This document shows, piece after piece, positions 43,054-55,044 of a stretch of DNA of 64,000 nt; position 1 is the first letter of the stretch, and each line of letters opens with the position of its first letter. The translations under genes were made by a program, and so were the position numbers. The notes below the pieces were generated by a model, which saw only the letters and a list, made by a program, of their open reading frames with translations, was not told the DNA's origin and searched no databases. The DNA comes from Halichondria panicea (lineage: Eukaryota; Porifera; Demospongiae; Suberitida; Halichondriidae). The DNA lies in the NCBI RefSeq assembly GCF_963675165.1, contig NC_087382.1, forward strand, positions 4,689,963 through 4,753,962, read 5' to 3'.

Positions 43054-43528
43054 TAGATTGCCATCAAAACAGACCACGTGATAAGGACCTGCTACAGAAT
43101 ACGCAATTTTTGACAGAATTGATGTTCCAAATGTCAATTACCGCCATTCAAAGCTACTTAACTACTGCTGTAGCTACTTATTTTTCCACAAAACCAAACT
43201 CTCGAAGCTTTACTGGACTCTGGGGTTTTGCTTGGCTAACGGATCAAGTTGTTTGTATCCTTTCACTTGGAGGCTGGGTTCTATTTTTTTTAAGATGTTT
43301 TTTTTCAATTTCTTTCACCTTGTGATAGAGAATCCTAGAATACACAGAAACTTAGATGCTCCAAACGTTAGTTACGGCCATTCAAAGTAAGTTAGTGAAA
43401 CACACTCAAGTCTATATTTGTTTACATGTATAGATATTCAATTGCTCTCTCACCCAAATCGTCCACTCCCTTGCCCATTCTCCTCTGAGCCTGGTCACCA
43501 ACATGAGCCGACTCCTTGATGGCAATGG

Positions 43529-43591
<63 letters not shown>

Positions 43592-44024
43592 CACGCGCGC
43601 GTGGGAGCAAGTTAACCATTAAAGCTACCCCAGTGGTAAAGAAGAGTTCAGTAAATGTGTGAATCTCTCCAAATTATATATCTCCAATTAGAATGAGGGG
43701 GAGGAGAGGGGTTAACAAATAACACCTTCAATGGCAATAACTAATACACAGCAGCTTAGGCAGGATGGATTCTAATGATGTCACTGGTCTTATGCAAAAG
43801 GCCTTAAAAGGGAAAAACTAACGATCAACAATCACATTAGCAACACACACACAAAGAAGGGGATACATTACTGGCAGCTAATAGAGTTATCCAAAAGAAC
43901 CACAACTCAAGTAAAACACACCTTAACATAATAACGATACTTATATCTAAACCCAAAATAAAAAAGACTAACACTCCTTTAAGGAATAGGATATCTCTAC
44001 CCCGAGCTCATAGGCATGGTGTAC

Positions 44025-44056
<32 letters not shown>

Positions 44057-44876
44057 GGGGGGGGGGGTTGGTGATGCTCACTTGACGGTATGATGAACTG
44101 TGGTTCTGTGTTGCCGGCAAAGCCAAGCTTGGTATACCTGTAGAAACAAAGCAAATTGATATTAAGACGACAAAATAACATGTGTGTATGAAGCACAAGC
44201 TCAACTTAGTACAGTACATGGATACTCAAAATCCAGCAATTTTTGCACACGAAAAATAGAGTGGTTAAACTCTGTGCACATGTAGAGACTTGTGTTTCAC
44301 AGTCAGTGTATCGGAAAAGTTTGTGACGTCAGTCTACTGCACATTTTAGTTATACTACCAAAAAAACTAGATACACAAAAGTCTCCTAGTGCTGTATCAG
44401 TAGGTACTATAGCTAGCTTCATTACTTGCTATGCTATGCTATGCTATGCTATGCTATGGTGGTGAGCATCCCGTGCATTTATTAAATATCACTATCATCT
44501 TGTGGTAACTGCATGTGGTTCAGCCACTTGAGTTGCCAGTATTACAGTGGCAAACATTGCACAAGTTCTACACGGAGAGTGACCAGTCTACTTTTCTTCA
44601 TGCAAAAATGACGGCTAGCGAGTCTACAGTACATGGTGTATTTATAGTCTAAGTGTATACATATACGTACACGCAGACACTCATTATCTCTGCACTTTTG
44701 TAATTGAGCTGCATAAATGCACTAGGGAATTACAGCTTCTAGGGATGCTATGAAACACATGCATTGCTAGAACCATGTGTCAGGTACACGTTTCTTCATG
44801 TGTTTGCGTATGTTATAGGCTCTAAATCTCACCCAGTTCCACAGTCAATGACGGCAGCAGGCTGTCGCATCGACAT
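39696..44876 (-). CDS. ACTR3: Actin-related protein 3 (ARP3), 10 exons, 417 aa
   Basis: Subunit of the Arp2/3 complex that nucleates branched actin filaments at the cell cortex. Exons on the minus strand, in transcript order: 44833-44876, 44082-44137, 43454-43528, 42733-42986, 42249-42356, 41257-41511, 40789-40944, 40471-40596, 40085-40168, 39696-39791. Every intron is GT-AG, and the summed frame gives 417 residues, against 418 for human ARP3. Visible landmarks are the phosphate-binding DCGTGYTKLG and [11 protein letters not shown] loops, [57 protein letters not shown] and the C-terminal [13 protein letters not shown] 44876 is chosen over the in-frame ATG two codons later because it is the first. 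The identification is secure. Introns are 196-737 nt and several contain GT repeats. Confidence 0.97.
40990..41130 (-). repeat. Short tandem duplication in an ARP3 intron
   Basis: A 30-40 bp unit containing CTACATTGCAAAAGAGAATT and CAGCTCCTTACCAC occurs twice about 80-90 bp apart, inside the intron between the sixth and seventh coding exons. It has no apparent coding role. Confidence 0.6.
42991..43054 (+). repeat. (GT)n microsatellite in ARP3 intron
   Basis: Long GT run abutting the acceptor side of the exon at 42733-42986. On the transcribed strand the CA tract lies just before CTACAG. Confidence 0.9.
43529..43602 (+). repeat. (GT)n(GC)n microsatellite forming an ARP3 3' splice site
   Basis: GT repeat passing into alternating GC. 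Read on the minus strand, the CA run ends directly in the CAG acceptor of the exon at 43454-43528, with no normal pyrimidine tract between. Confidence 0.9.
44030..44067 (+). repeat. (GT)n followed by poly-G
   Basis: A simple repeat just after the splice donor of the second ARP3 exon (on the minus strand), with a G run of 12 after the GT run. Confidence 0.9.
44428..44457 (+). repeat. (GCTAT)6 pentanucleotide microsatellite
   Basis: Six tandem copies of GCTAT in the first ARP3 intron. Simple repeat. Confidence 0.9.
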
Positions 44877-47800
44877 CTTGACTTTGGGGGCTAATGGAGA
44901 CTGGAAACAGATAAATAAAGCCAAGAGAACTTGTGTACAAGATGGCTGCCCTGATGATGGTATCAGTGGTTCACGTGACCTAGCCAAATAAAGTCACTGC
45001 CCATTTTCTACGTCACTAAGCGCAAGCACTTCCCATTTTCTGAGCCACTCCCAATTCCGTGACGTTCTTGGAAACAAGCCACGCCTACATCTGCTTTGCA
45101 GTTTTGAGCCCCTCCTTCTTTTATTTGCATGTGGACTATTTTGAGCTTGTGGAAGTGGAAGTGACATCATGAGAAGGTCAATCAGATAAGCTGCTAGCCG
45201 ACCTACAATTTCAGTCTTAGAATTGTCTACAAGTCTTTATAGAGCTAGCTAGAGTACAGTCATCGTTGTGCAGACTGTGATACAGATCATCACACCAAGA
45301 CCTGAAATTGCAGCTACCTCAGCTCAGCCTTTATTTCGTGAGTCTTGTTAGCTAGCTAGCTCTACATCATCTTGTAAACCACAAAGTACATATGCATATG
45401 CGCATGTAGATGAAACATGCATATGTACAATGCACAATGCAGTGTTGTATACCACCAGGCTTATTAAATTTCATCCTATCACTGGTTAGCTAAAGGTTGT
45501 GATATGTCATTTAATATCTACTGAGCATATCTTAATTAGGCGCATAAGGTTGTGCAAAGCTTTTGCACTCGAGTGTAAATTGTATAAGTTGTATGCCACC
45601 TTTGTTGATGGAATGTAACTTCATTTACATCTTCTGAAGTGCACATGTATGTGTGTTTCTGAAGTGCACATGTATGTGTGTTTCTCACTGCTCTGCACTG
45701 TTAGGCCGTCATGTCTCAAATATCACTGTGTAGCGTTAGCGATTGTGCTCTGGTGTGCAGTCAGTTCGGCATCTTTAGCTGTATCACTGCTGAATTTGAA
45801 TTATTGGTCTATTGGTTATTGGTCTACGTCTAAAGTTGCATTGATAGATAGTGATATGTTCATTGTACACATGTAATGTAGATGAGCTGATTATTGACTA
45901 GCTCTAATCAGTTATTGTCTCAAGAACTGCCATTCTCGTGAAACATTCTTACACTCCACACTATGCAAAATACAAGATAGTGAGAACTTGCAGTAGTGAA
46001 TGTGGGCCTGAGAATCCATTGTCTAGGTAACACTGGCTGTGAATATTGTGTTGACTGTGCTCCCACAAAAGGCTTGCTTAGCGCCTGCACTGCCTGCATG
46101 TGTGTTTAGGGTCTGGAAAAGTTGGGAGCATCTTGACAACAGTTGTGTATTTGATAGCTTATGTATTTGTGTTCCGACCATTATATTTATGTAAAGGTCA
46201 ATATGTGTGTGTGGTTAGGTATGGTCAACAGGTTGCATTGTAATTGTCTGAGGACTATCAATAAAGTTATACTTTGTAAACCATATATTTTATTTACTGT
46301 TGCTAAAAGCTTTGAAATATGATACTGGTTTTTAAATTGGCACAGAGAGGTCCCTATGTAAATTTTTGTTCGTTGTGTATGCAACGACGATAATCTTTAA
46401 ATTTAATTTTAGGCTGGCTGGCGTAGAAAGATGGTTGATCTTTTTGGGTGGCTAGCTGGTTTTGCAATGTGATGCACCTGCAGTATTTCCTGTGCCTCCA
46501 CCTCACAGCTGTTGGAGCACATGTCCGGGCTTCAGTGTACATATCAACTATTCAACAGCCTTTGAAGTTGAATTAGAGCCTTTAGTCTTTGAGTATAACA
46601 GAGCTGTGTCTTGTGAGGTGTACCTCCATTATTATAATACTACCCTGCATAAGCCTAGCTGTGCACTGTGTACCTCCATTACTCTGTTTCACTAACATAA
46701 ATTACGCCCCCGTCATCTTAAAAGGTACTAAGTTAACAAACTACACTCTACAAAGCCATTGCAATTTGGACCCTCTCAGAAATTGGCATCTATTCAAAAA
46801 GCTCACTCTTTGGACTATAATTATTTAAATATCCCTAAGAGTGCTCTCTCGTAGATAGTGTAGCGTTGTTTCTAAGGAGACCAAAGCCGCATTACTTAAA
46901 TTCAAGCAACTATGCTCCAAAAATTGCACATTCATGCCTGAGATAGAATTTCCTTTTTTCTGTCGAGCAATTTTCAAACGGGGCTGGGTAGGCAGTTGGT
47001 ATGTCGTTGTTATCATACCGACAAACCCACTGAGTCAGTGAGTGGGGTGTCAAATGACTTTGATCTCTGACAGTTATTGTAATGCTTTATTTTTTCTTCT
47101 TTGAGCTAGGCCTCTCAATTATGCTCCAACCTTCCGTCACACGGTCTCTAATTAAACAGTTAGTCTCTCGGAAAGGATAATATTTCATTGAATAAAAAAG
47201 ACGTTTTGGGCCAGTAGTTCATTTTCTCTTGTAGCGCTAAAATTCCATTTGTGCAGCTCTGTTCAGGCATTCACCTGAAAGTCATAATAAACATAATTGA
47301 CTTGTACATATGCTTGTGTGTGTATACAGTACATGCATATGTAGTTGATACTACAATATAATTGTGTGAAATCCATTAGTAGAATAAGAAAGGCACTGAA
47401 GAATGTGGCGTAATGGGCTGAAGTTACATGAATCGTGTGCAATATATTAGTCACGTCTTATACACTGTGTAGGTAGCCAGTGTTATTGACCGTATGGTTA
47501 AATGTCATTGTCATACTGACTGGACACATGCATGGTCATTCTAATTAAACGTCTGGTGAGTGACCGATGGCAGTGAGTAATTTCTAACACTGGGTAACTT
47601 GTCCCCACAAGTAGATTCTATATTGCTACCTTAATTGTTAAATGACCTGATTAAACTTTAACGTTTGTGGGTGGCATATTGACCCATCAATTTCCTCGAG
47701 GTTGATTGAGCAATGATGAGTTAGTCCTCTTAGATCTGTTGTCACTAGTTGTCTCAGCCATTAATTATCTCGCCGTGTTTTGCAAGTATGTTTTATGCAA

Positions 47801-48208
47801 GATTGAATTGTGTTGACCATGATTCACGGAAAAGTATATCTGATTCGTACGCAAGGGTGACCATCTCCGTGGTGATTGTGTGTGGCCGGCTATAGGAACG
47901 CTATCCCATAATGTACTTTTGAATAATTAATGAGCTATAGTGCTTGAACTATAATGGTTTTACAACACCTGAGCTTTAGGTGTTGTGTTTGTGTTTGCAT
48001 TTGTACACACACCAACTGAAATTCTTCCCACTTGGCTGTACTTTTGTAGCATTTTTATGGGCTTATAGTAATAAGGTTACTGATTGCTCCTGCCATGCAT
48101 CCTTATCCAGGCCAGAGTGCATACATCCTTTATACTCTAGTAATCAGTCATTCAGTGGTGTAGTTGATGGGGTTATTACCAGTGCCTTTGTAGTGAAGGT
48201 AGAAGGAA
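44877..48208. promoter_or_regulatory. Divergent intergenic/promoter region between ARP3 and the SH3 gene
   Basis: ARP3 is transcribed left and the SH3 adaptor right. The first few hundred bases (to about 45350) should contain the ARP3 promoter. A possible untranslated first exon of the SH3 gene may end at a GTGAGT near 45337, but this is weak. The rest is AT-rich with no convincing coding sequence. Confidence 0.35.
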
Positions 48209-48560
48209 GGAAAGAGGTCCTCCTTTGATGCTAGTGCTGGTGGATATTGCAACAGTGTAGAATGTGAATGGTGTCAGGAGAGTCCGATGGTTGCTACGGA
48301 TATTATCTGATCGGTCGTCTAGATTATTCGTTGTTCTAGCTAAGGACGTTCATAAAACACTTACGATTGATTGAGCAAACTAGTGGAAAGAGGTCCTCCT
48401 CTGATGCTAGTGCTGGTGGATATTGCAACAGTGTAGAATGTGAATGGTGTCAGGAGAGTCCGATGGTTGCTACGGATATTATCTGATCGGTCGTCTAGAT
48501 TATTCGTTGTTCTAGCTAAGGACGTTCATAAAACACTTACGATTGATTGAGGAAACTAGT
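48209..48560 (+). repeat. 2 x 176-bp tandem duplication
   Basis: Unit 48209-48384 repeats at 48385-48560 with only about two differences seen (CTTTGATG versus CTCTGATG, GAGCAAAC versus GAGGAAAC). It is non-coding and recent. Confidence 0.92.
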
Positions 48561-51541
48561 GGTGATAATTATCATAACTATATAGCTATTGTTTTTGTGT
48601 GTCCTTCTTATTCTGGGAATTGATGTAAAATGCTTTTAGTTCTCTCCTATGATAATGTTGTTGGAGCCTCTGGAATGCCTCCCACCAGTAAAGAACTCTG
48701 TGATGTGACCGACCGTGTTTTTATACTTGAGTGCTGTTGTTTTAATAAATCTGGTCCCAACGACGCTTGTACACAACACACCGACAATTCAACAAATGAA
48801 ATCGATACGTATATATATAACTTGCTTAGATATATATAACCAAGAGCTTATAAAGAGAAGTGAAAATCAAAGTTGATGTACGCAACGTATTATTATATTC
48901 ATGCTCTCTCTCTCTAAACAAAAGCCTTGTGTTCTCTTCAGCACTTATTTTATATACAGTGCGCGCTATAGCTTTGTGTACAATTGATAGCTGATTAGTT
49001 CTAGATATTTGGTTGCATACCAGCTAGGAAATTTAAAATTGTATGCAATATTGATAGCTACATGTACAGTGCGTTTCTGTTATGACTCTGTGTCCTCTTT
49101 GCAATGTGAATGCACTGGTGTGGGTATCTTATGTTGATACTGAACTCAACCGATTTTAATGGAGGGAAAATATTGTGAAAGTGGACATGCAGTCATTTGT
49201 ATTTCCACTATCAATGTTGTTCTGGGAAGCAGTATCTTCCCAGGAGAATGCTCTTTGTGTTATGGATGTTTTGACTCCTTATTCTGTATGAACTTCCTCC
49301 TTGAGGTTTATATCGTAACCTCAGTTTTAGTTTAGTGGTCACCATTCTGCAGGAAATGGTGAAAAGTATATTAGTCCATGTGTGTTGCAACATCGTACAC
49401 TTTCATTGTATATACTGCAAGCAGTTGTTTTCATAATTATTGTACGTACATCGTAAAATTGTTCTGTACAAGTATACAGATTTTTTTACTGTCCATATAT
49501 ACACGAGTTGTGATGGAGAGGTTAGCTAAGTGTTTGTGTATAGTGAGGGCACAGCATGTCTGGTTCCCATGCAACGCTCACACCTGGCACTGTCTCAATG
49601 CTATCACTTTCAGCCACTTGCAAAGCTAGTTGTTGTTGTGCACATGCACGTGCTCCATTGCAGCTCACCCTTGTTTTCAGCTATGTTAATCTCTGTGGGC
49701 ATGTGGTGCCAATATAGTTGGAGCTGCCTACAAAAACTTTGTGGCATATATGACAACTTTGTGGCTTATGTCTGTTGGTATGTTGTGTACAGATGCCTCT
49801 GGTCTCTACAAGACTGTGTACACTTTGGTAACCATGGTTTGTGGTAGAGGAATGTGGGAAGAATGCAGATTTCCCCCCATGTTCACTAGTAGCTAGGTCT
49901 GTTGGCCTGTGAGAAAGAAAGCTTACAGTAAAGAAGCACTGTTAGCAGTGTCTGTCAAGAGGCAGTACTAAATATAAATGTACTTGTGATGGCTTTAACT
50001 TACTGTACTTACTTTTTGTGGCCATACTTTATTTTTGAAGATTTTTTTTATAGGATGTATACAAACATGTGGGTTGGTATGATCAGTATTACTACTTTTT
50101 GTATAATTTAATTTTCTTAATTAATTGTATGCTGGCTTACAATACAAACTTTACAAGCTATTATAATTGAATGACAAATGGTATAAATTCATCAAACCTC
50201 AATGCTGCCAGTTTAAAATCGCCAGCTGCAAACTTGGCCCAGACCCAGGGCCACCGGCATGTGATTGCATGTTTGTATCCCATGGTAGTTCCCCAGAGGA
50301 AGTCCCACATGCATGCACTAAATCACTACATGTTTGGGCTCATTTCTGGTCACACGTGACAACATGCACAGGGCCCTGTACACTGCACTTGTAGTGATTC
50401 TTACATGCAATGTCAGACCTCCTCTGGTTCTTCCCCGTACCTTTTAGTTGGTTTTAGTTCTAATGAATCAGTGCGAGTGCTTTGCTTGTGGTGATGAGGC
50501 CCTTTGATATTGAGAGATGTGGAGTAATATGTGGTGTGCCCAGAGGTAAACAGCTACTTGGCAACAACATGACTTGTGTATATTGCCTTCTCCTGAAATT
50601 ATGCTTTGGTCTCTTGACCCCAGTTAACGAAGCACTCTAAGCGCATGTAGTGGGTGGAAATGGAAAAGAGATCATTTCCGTCCCCTATTTGTTAATTGAG
50701 ACAACACCGTAACTATCCTACAATGCATGTTTTGATGTTATGGTGTTTCAGTTTGTATAAAAACCGAATGTGTGCATGTTGTAGACACACACCTAAAATA
50801 ATCCCTTGTCTTAATTCAACGCCCACTCACTAATTTAGACCGGTCATTCAGTTGATAATAGTTCTATTGAGATCATTATAAGTACACACTATGATTTTAG
50901 AAGCCCGGTGGTTGAAATCTCAAATTATTTCATTGCTAATTAACGTATGTCAATTTTGTGTTATGGTTTCCCTCGTCAATAGCTCTCCTATACTTAGTGT
51001 GTTGACCACACCTGTTGATGTTCGTGTATGCAGCTGTCTTAACTGTGCATATTTTGCATGTTTTTGTGTCTACATTATTGTTTGTCTCGGAGGATAGTGT
51101 TGTCTATCAACTGTTGATTCTCTGCTGACCTGTTCGCATTTAGTTTATAATGATCTCAATCAGCATGCATATGCAGTGACATCATGTCCCTAGTGTATTG
51201 CAGGCTGCCTTTGAACAAGCCTTGACAAATTTATAACTGTTTGGCAAGACCATTCAAGATTGCGTATTCATTGATAGATAACTATATTCATACGACGTAA
51301 AACGGATAGATTTTCGCGGCTGGTGTATTTCAATGCTTATATTCACACTGTGTGTTGTCTAGAGACACTTAGTTGAGAATTTTGATGCACTATAGCTAAT
51401 AGCCTTTTTGTTTGTTAGCTCTATTATGATATCTCTAAGCACATGCATGCATGCTTTACATTTATGTTATAGCAATAAGTTAATGTACATAATTATAATT
51501 ATGTGTATCTATTCTCAATTATGTTTTTCTTTGCATTGCAG
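48561..51541. other. Intergenic DNA upstream of the SH3 gene
   Basis: AT-rich, with no convincing exon. The right end is a pyrimidine-rich acceptor (TTTTTCTTTGCATTGCAG) at 51541, so an upstream untranslated exon of the SH3 gene must lie somewhere to the left, not pinpointed. Confidence 0.4.
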
Positions 51542-51641
51542 TATAGTTTATAACCTCAAGTCAGTGAGAAACCATATTCAAAGATGTCATTCTTCTGTGC
51601 TGGCTCAACCTCGCAAAATGTGAAGAAGAAAATGAAAGGAG
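51542..51641 (+). other. SH3 gene exon with first start codon
   Basis: Acceptor TTGCAG at 51541, 42 nt of leader, ATG at 51584 in an AAAGATG context, and donor G|GTAAGT at 51642. It contributes 19 codons plus one base, rich in Lys near the end (KKKMKG). Confidence 0.7.
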
Positions 51642-54600
51642 GTAAGTAAACACTGCAATTAATACTGTCATGTTGTGTGAAAGGCCGTGTTGCTTTAACA
51701 AGTGGTTTGATTCTGTGCTGTGCTATATATAGCTAGCTTGTACTATCTTTGCTCTGGTAATTAATGGCCGTCTTGTTTTGTACATACATAAGCAAAATTT
51801 TGGCTACTTGTTATAATTATTTTGACGGACCCCCTCATTTGAAGAGGGAGCCTAAACACATAATGTTATCATGTTTCTATAAAAAACATTTTGTGTCAAT
51901 TTGTTCGTGTTTACTTGCCACTATAGCCGTGTGTACCACATTTGGTGATGTACTTAGCCACTCAAGGGGAATTTCTGGCTTGGTATTGACCAAACATCCT
52001 GATATATTGGACGCCCTAATTCCGAGCATGTTTAGTGCCCATTCATGCGAACAGAGCACACTTCCATAAACTGCAAAGTAGCGTGGTTGAAGTTGTTGTG
52101 TGTACAGTGCCCTCCTATATATAGTTAAAGCTTATTTTTCAGTTTAAGCTTGATAATCGTATAATCAGTGCAGTGATCTATAATCATGCCTGTCCATATA
52201 GTATGTAATTATAGTGGTCACCCTCCTAGACAGTGGCACACATGCTATTAATAGAGACTTTGGGGCCATTAATGTGGCTGAAAGTGGTCACCCTCATAGA
52301 CAGTGGCACACATGCTATGGAGACTTTGGGGCCCATTAATGTGGCTGAAAGTGTCACCCTCATAGACAGTGGCACACATGCTATTAATAGAGACTTTGGG
52401 CCCATTAACACGTGGCTGAAAGTGGTCACCCTCATAGACAGTGGCACACATGCTATGGAGACTTTGGGGCCCATTAATGTGGCTGTGTTGTAGTGCTAAT
52501 GAAAGGTGACCACACTAGACAGGTGTTGTGTGGAGTTAAACCAGGCCATGTTTAATGAATAGTTGAGCTCTTTTTAACTATTGTACCAATGAATACAATT
52601 AGTGCTAACTTGCATGTGGTTCCCATGTTAGACAACTCACAAGCCTGCATGTGACTGTAGTCCTCAAAGCAAAGTTAAAAATGCAGTTTTGATATCATGT
52701 CTATTTCACATCACGTCTTTGTATGGTCATTGTATGGGCAAATAGTGCAAAGACCAAATGTTTAGTCTCACATGTCCTACCCACCTGTACAGCTGTTCCA
52801 TGTAAGTGCCCGTTGCATAGTAACAGCCGATAATTACTCTGTTAAGGATGAATGTGCATGCAGGTAAGAGTCATTAGACGATACGTTTAACCAGGAGTAC
52901 ACGCAGGGTTCAGGGTTCATGCAATCCTGGTTTAGCTAATATAACACTTTGATCGGGGCTGCATGTACCTGTAGCTGTAGCTATCAATAAAGTATCTTTT
53001 TATGCCTCGAGGCGTAGCCGCACGAGGAATACGGTAAAGCTGACTGTCTGTGTGTGTGTGTCTGTTCCAGCTGTAACTGCTCATTTTGAAAGCAATTAGA
53101 CGATTTGGAGTACGTACACCCATGGGATATGTACAGCTGTGCATGTGCGTGCATCCTACACATGTATACTAAGCCTCTCAGTACAGCTAGACTAGGACAG
53201 GTGGTTGTTTGTTTTGATCAAATGCGACAATTGCAGATTATAGAGTTGGCATAAGAGAACACCGCAGCCTGCCATGTTTATGTTATAGCTCTCAAGTGTG
53301 GCGGATAAACACGTGGAAGATGGGATAGTTTTGTTTGATTCAAGCTAGACAGTGTTCCTGCGATTGTCTGGGCTAGTGGGATTGTCTGGCCTATTGGTGT
53401 TTCGTGTCAGAGGTAGCTAGCACATAGTATCTCAGGCACTGGTTAGGAGAACGAACGGTTCCTCTTGCCTGCAAGTATAGTGAAACTCTATTGAAGCCTT
53501 ACCTATACTGAGAATGAGCTGTTGCATTTGACTAATACATTGCAGCTGTTGTTATTATGCTGTGCTGTTTTGTATGTACTAGCTCTGCATTAAAAGTAAA
53601 ATTCTATTTTTTTTTGCAATTTGTGAGCAATTTGTCTAGCCATTCAGTGTTTTAGTGTAGTCCATATGCAGCTGTAGGTGGCACCTCTTATTGTTGCCTG
53701 AAAGGCAGACTTTTAATTACCAATCTCATTGTAGGTCCAAAAGTGGGCTGATTGTCTAACTAGTGTTAGAGTGAAGAGTTAATAAAAGAAGACTGAGTCT
53801 GCCAATTATCCATTGTATGCTGTGTTAGTGTTAGTTGGGCCCATATGGTAGAGGGTGGATTTGGAATATCAGTGGTGGCTTTATCAACTGTTGTGGCCGG
53901 AGGTGTTGTCTGAACTGGGTGTGTGGGATGAACCTGCAGTGCCAGAAATTGCTCTTTATTTTGTCTTTATATCGATTGTTGTGTACTGGTAATTCAGCCT
54001 CAACTTGAGCTAGTTTTGGATGACCGAATTTTAGAAATTTAAGCAGTGAAATTAGAGCCTTAATTCGAAAGCAGCATTTAATGGAAATGAATAATGCTTA
54101 TAATGGATGTTATTGTCTCTGGTGTTGCCATGGTACATTACCTGTTCACTAGACCGTGAGACTGATGTCCTAGCTGCGTGTGTGTATAGTGATGCCACAT
54201 TCCACTGAATTTTTTAACTATAATGTTGCTAAGACCTATACTGTTTGTTGATGAGTATACTTTATACTGACGGGCTTGTTACATACGATACTTATAGGGT
54301 TAATCACTTGTACGCTTATTGCATGCATGGCTTACGTCACGTTACATGTACACCGAAAAAGACCAAGTTTTGAATTAATGCATAGCGTACAACACTGTAC
54401 AAAGTGATTGCGTTTCTAACTATTATGAAGTGAATGTAAAGCATTTATTGTATGCGCACGCTTTCTCCTTTGCGAGTCTTTTATTTTCGATCAATGCAAA
54501 AACTCGCAATCAAACTGTATAATAGTGTATAAAGTCTCTGGGCCTCTGTTTACTATTTAATGATCTAGGTGCAAATGTGCAACTAGTCCGTTGTATAGGG

Positions 54601-54989
54601 CACACCCGAGTTGTGTTTGCATGCAGTCCAATCATTTTAGCAGGTGCTTATTTCAAAGGCGCTTCTAACAATAGATTGCCTCAGCTGCTTCACCAAGATG
54701 GTAGTATAATTTCTCACGGTTATCAAAGCCAAAGTTTGATTGCAGACGTTGTTATCTTTGGCAGTGCATTGAGCACGAGTGTTTCGTTCTGTTAGACTGA
54801 ATTAAGGAATTAATTGTTTTAGGGCCGTCTTAATTATTCATGCACCTTTTCAGGCAAAGGTTTGGCAATAGTTATGATCTATAGTAATTTTCATGGCATA
54901 GGACCTCTAAAATCGTAGTTTGTAGTGCACTTATCCACCTTTGTCGAATACCGATTGCTGTTGCTGTTGCTGGCTGTAATGTACGCGTA

Positions 54990-55044
<55 letters not shown>

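Noticed and set aside
42841-43056. Plus-strand frames across ARP3 exons and GT microsatellites
   Set aside because: They are antisense to verified ARP3 exons or are V-C/T-H dipeptide translations of simple repeats.
46187-46830. Several overlapping short frames between ARP3 and the SH3 gene
   Set aside because: All are short, in AT-rich DNA, in several frames at once and without recognisable motifs or good splice sites.
54577-54795. 72-codon plus-strand frame in the SH3 gene intron
   Set aside because: No domain, no consistent splice sites in phase with the SH3 exons and no duplicate; probably chance.
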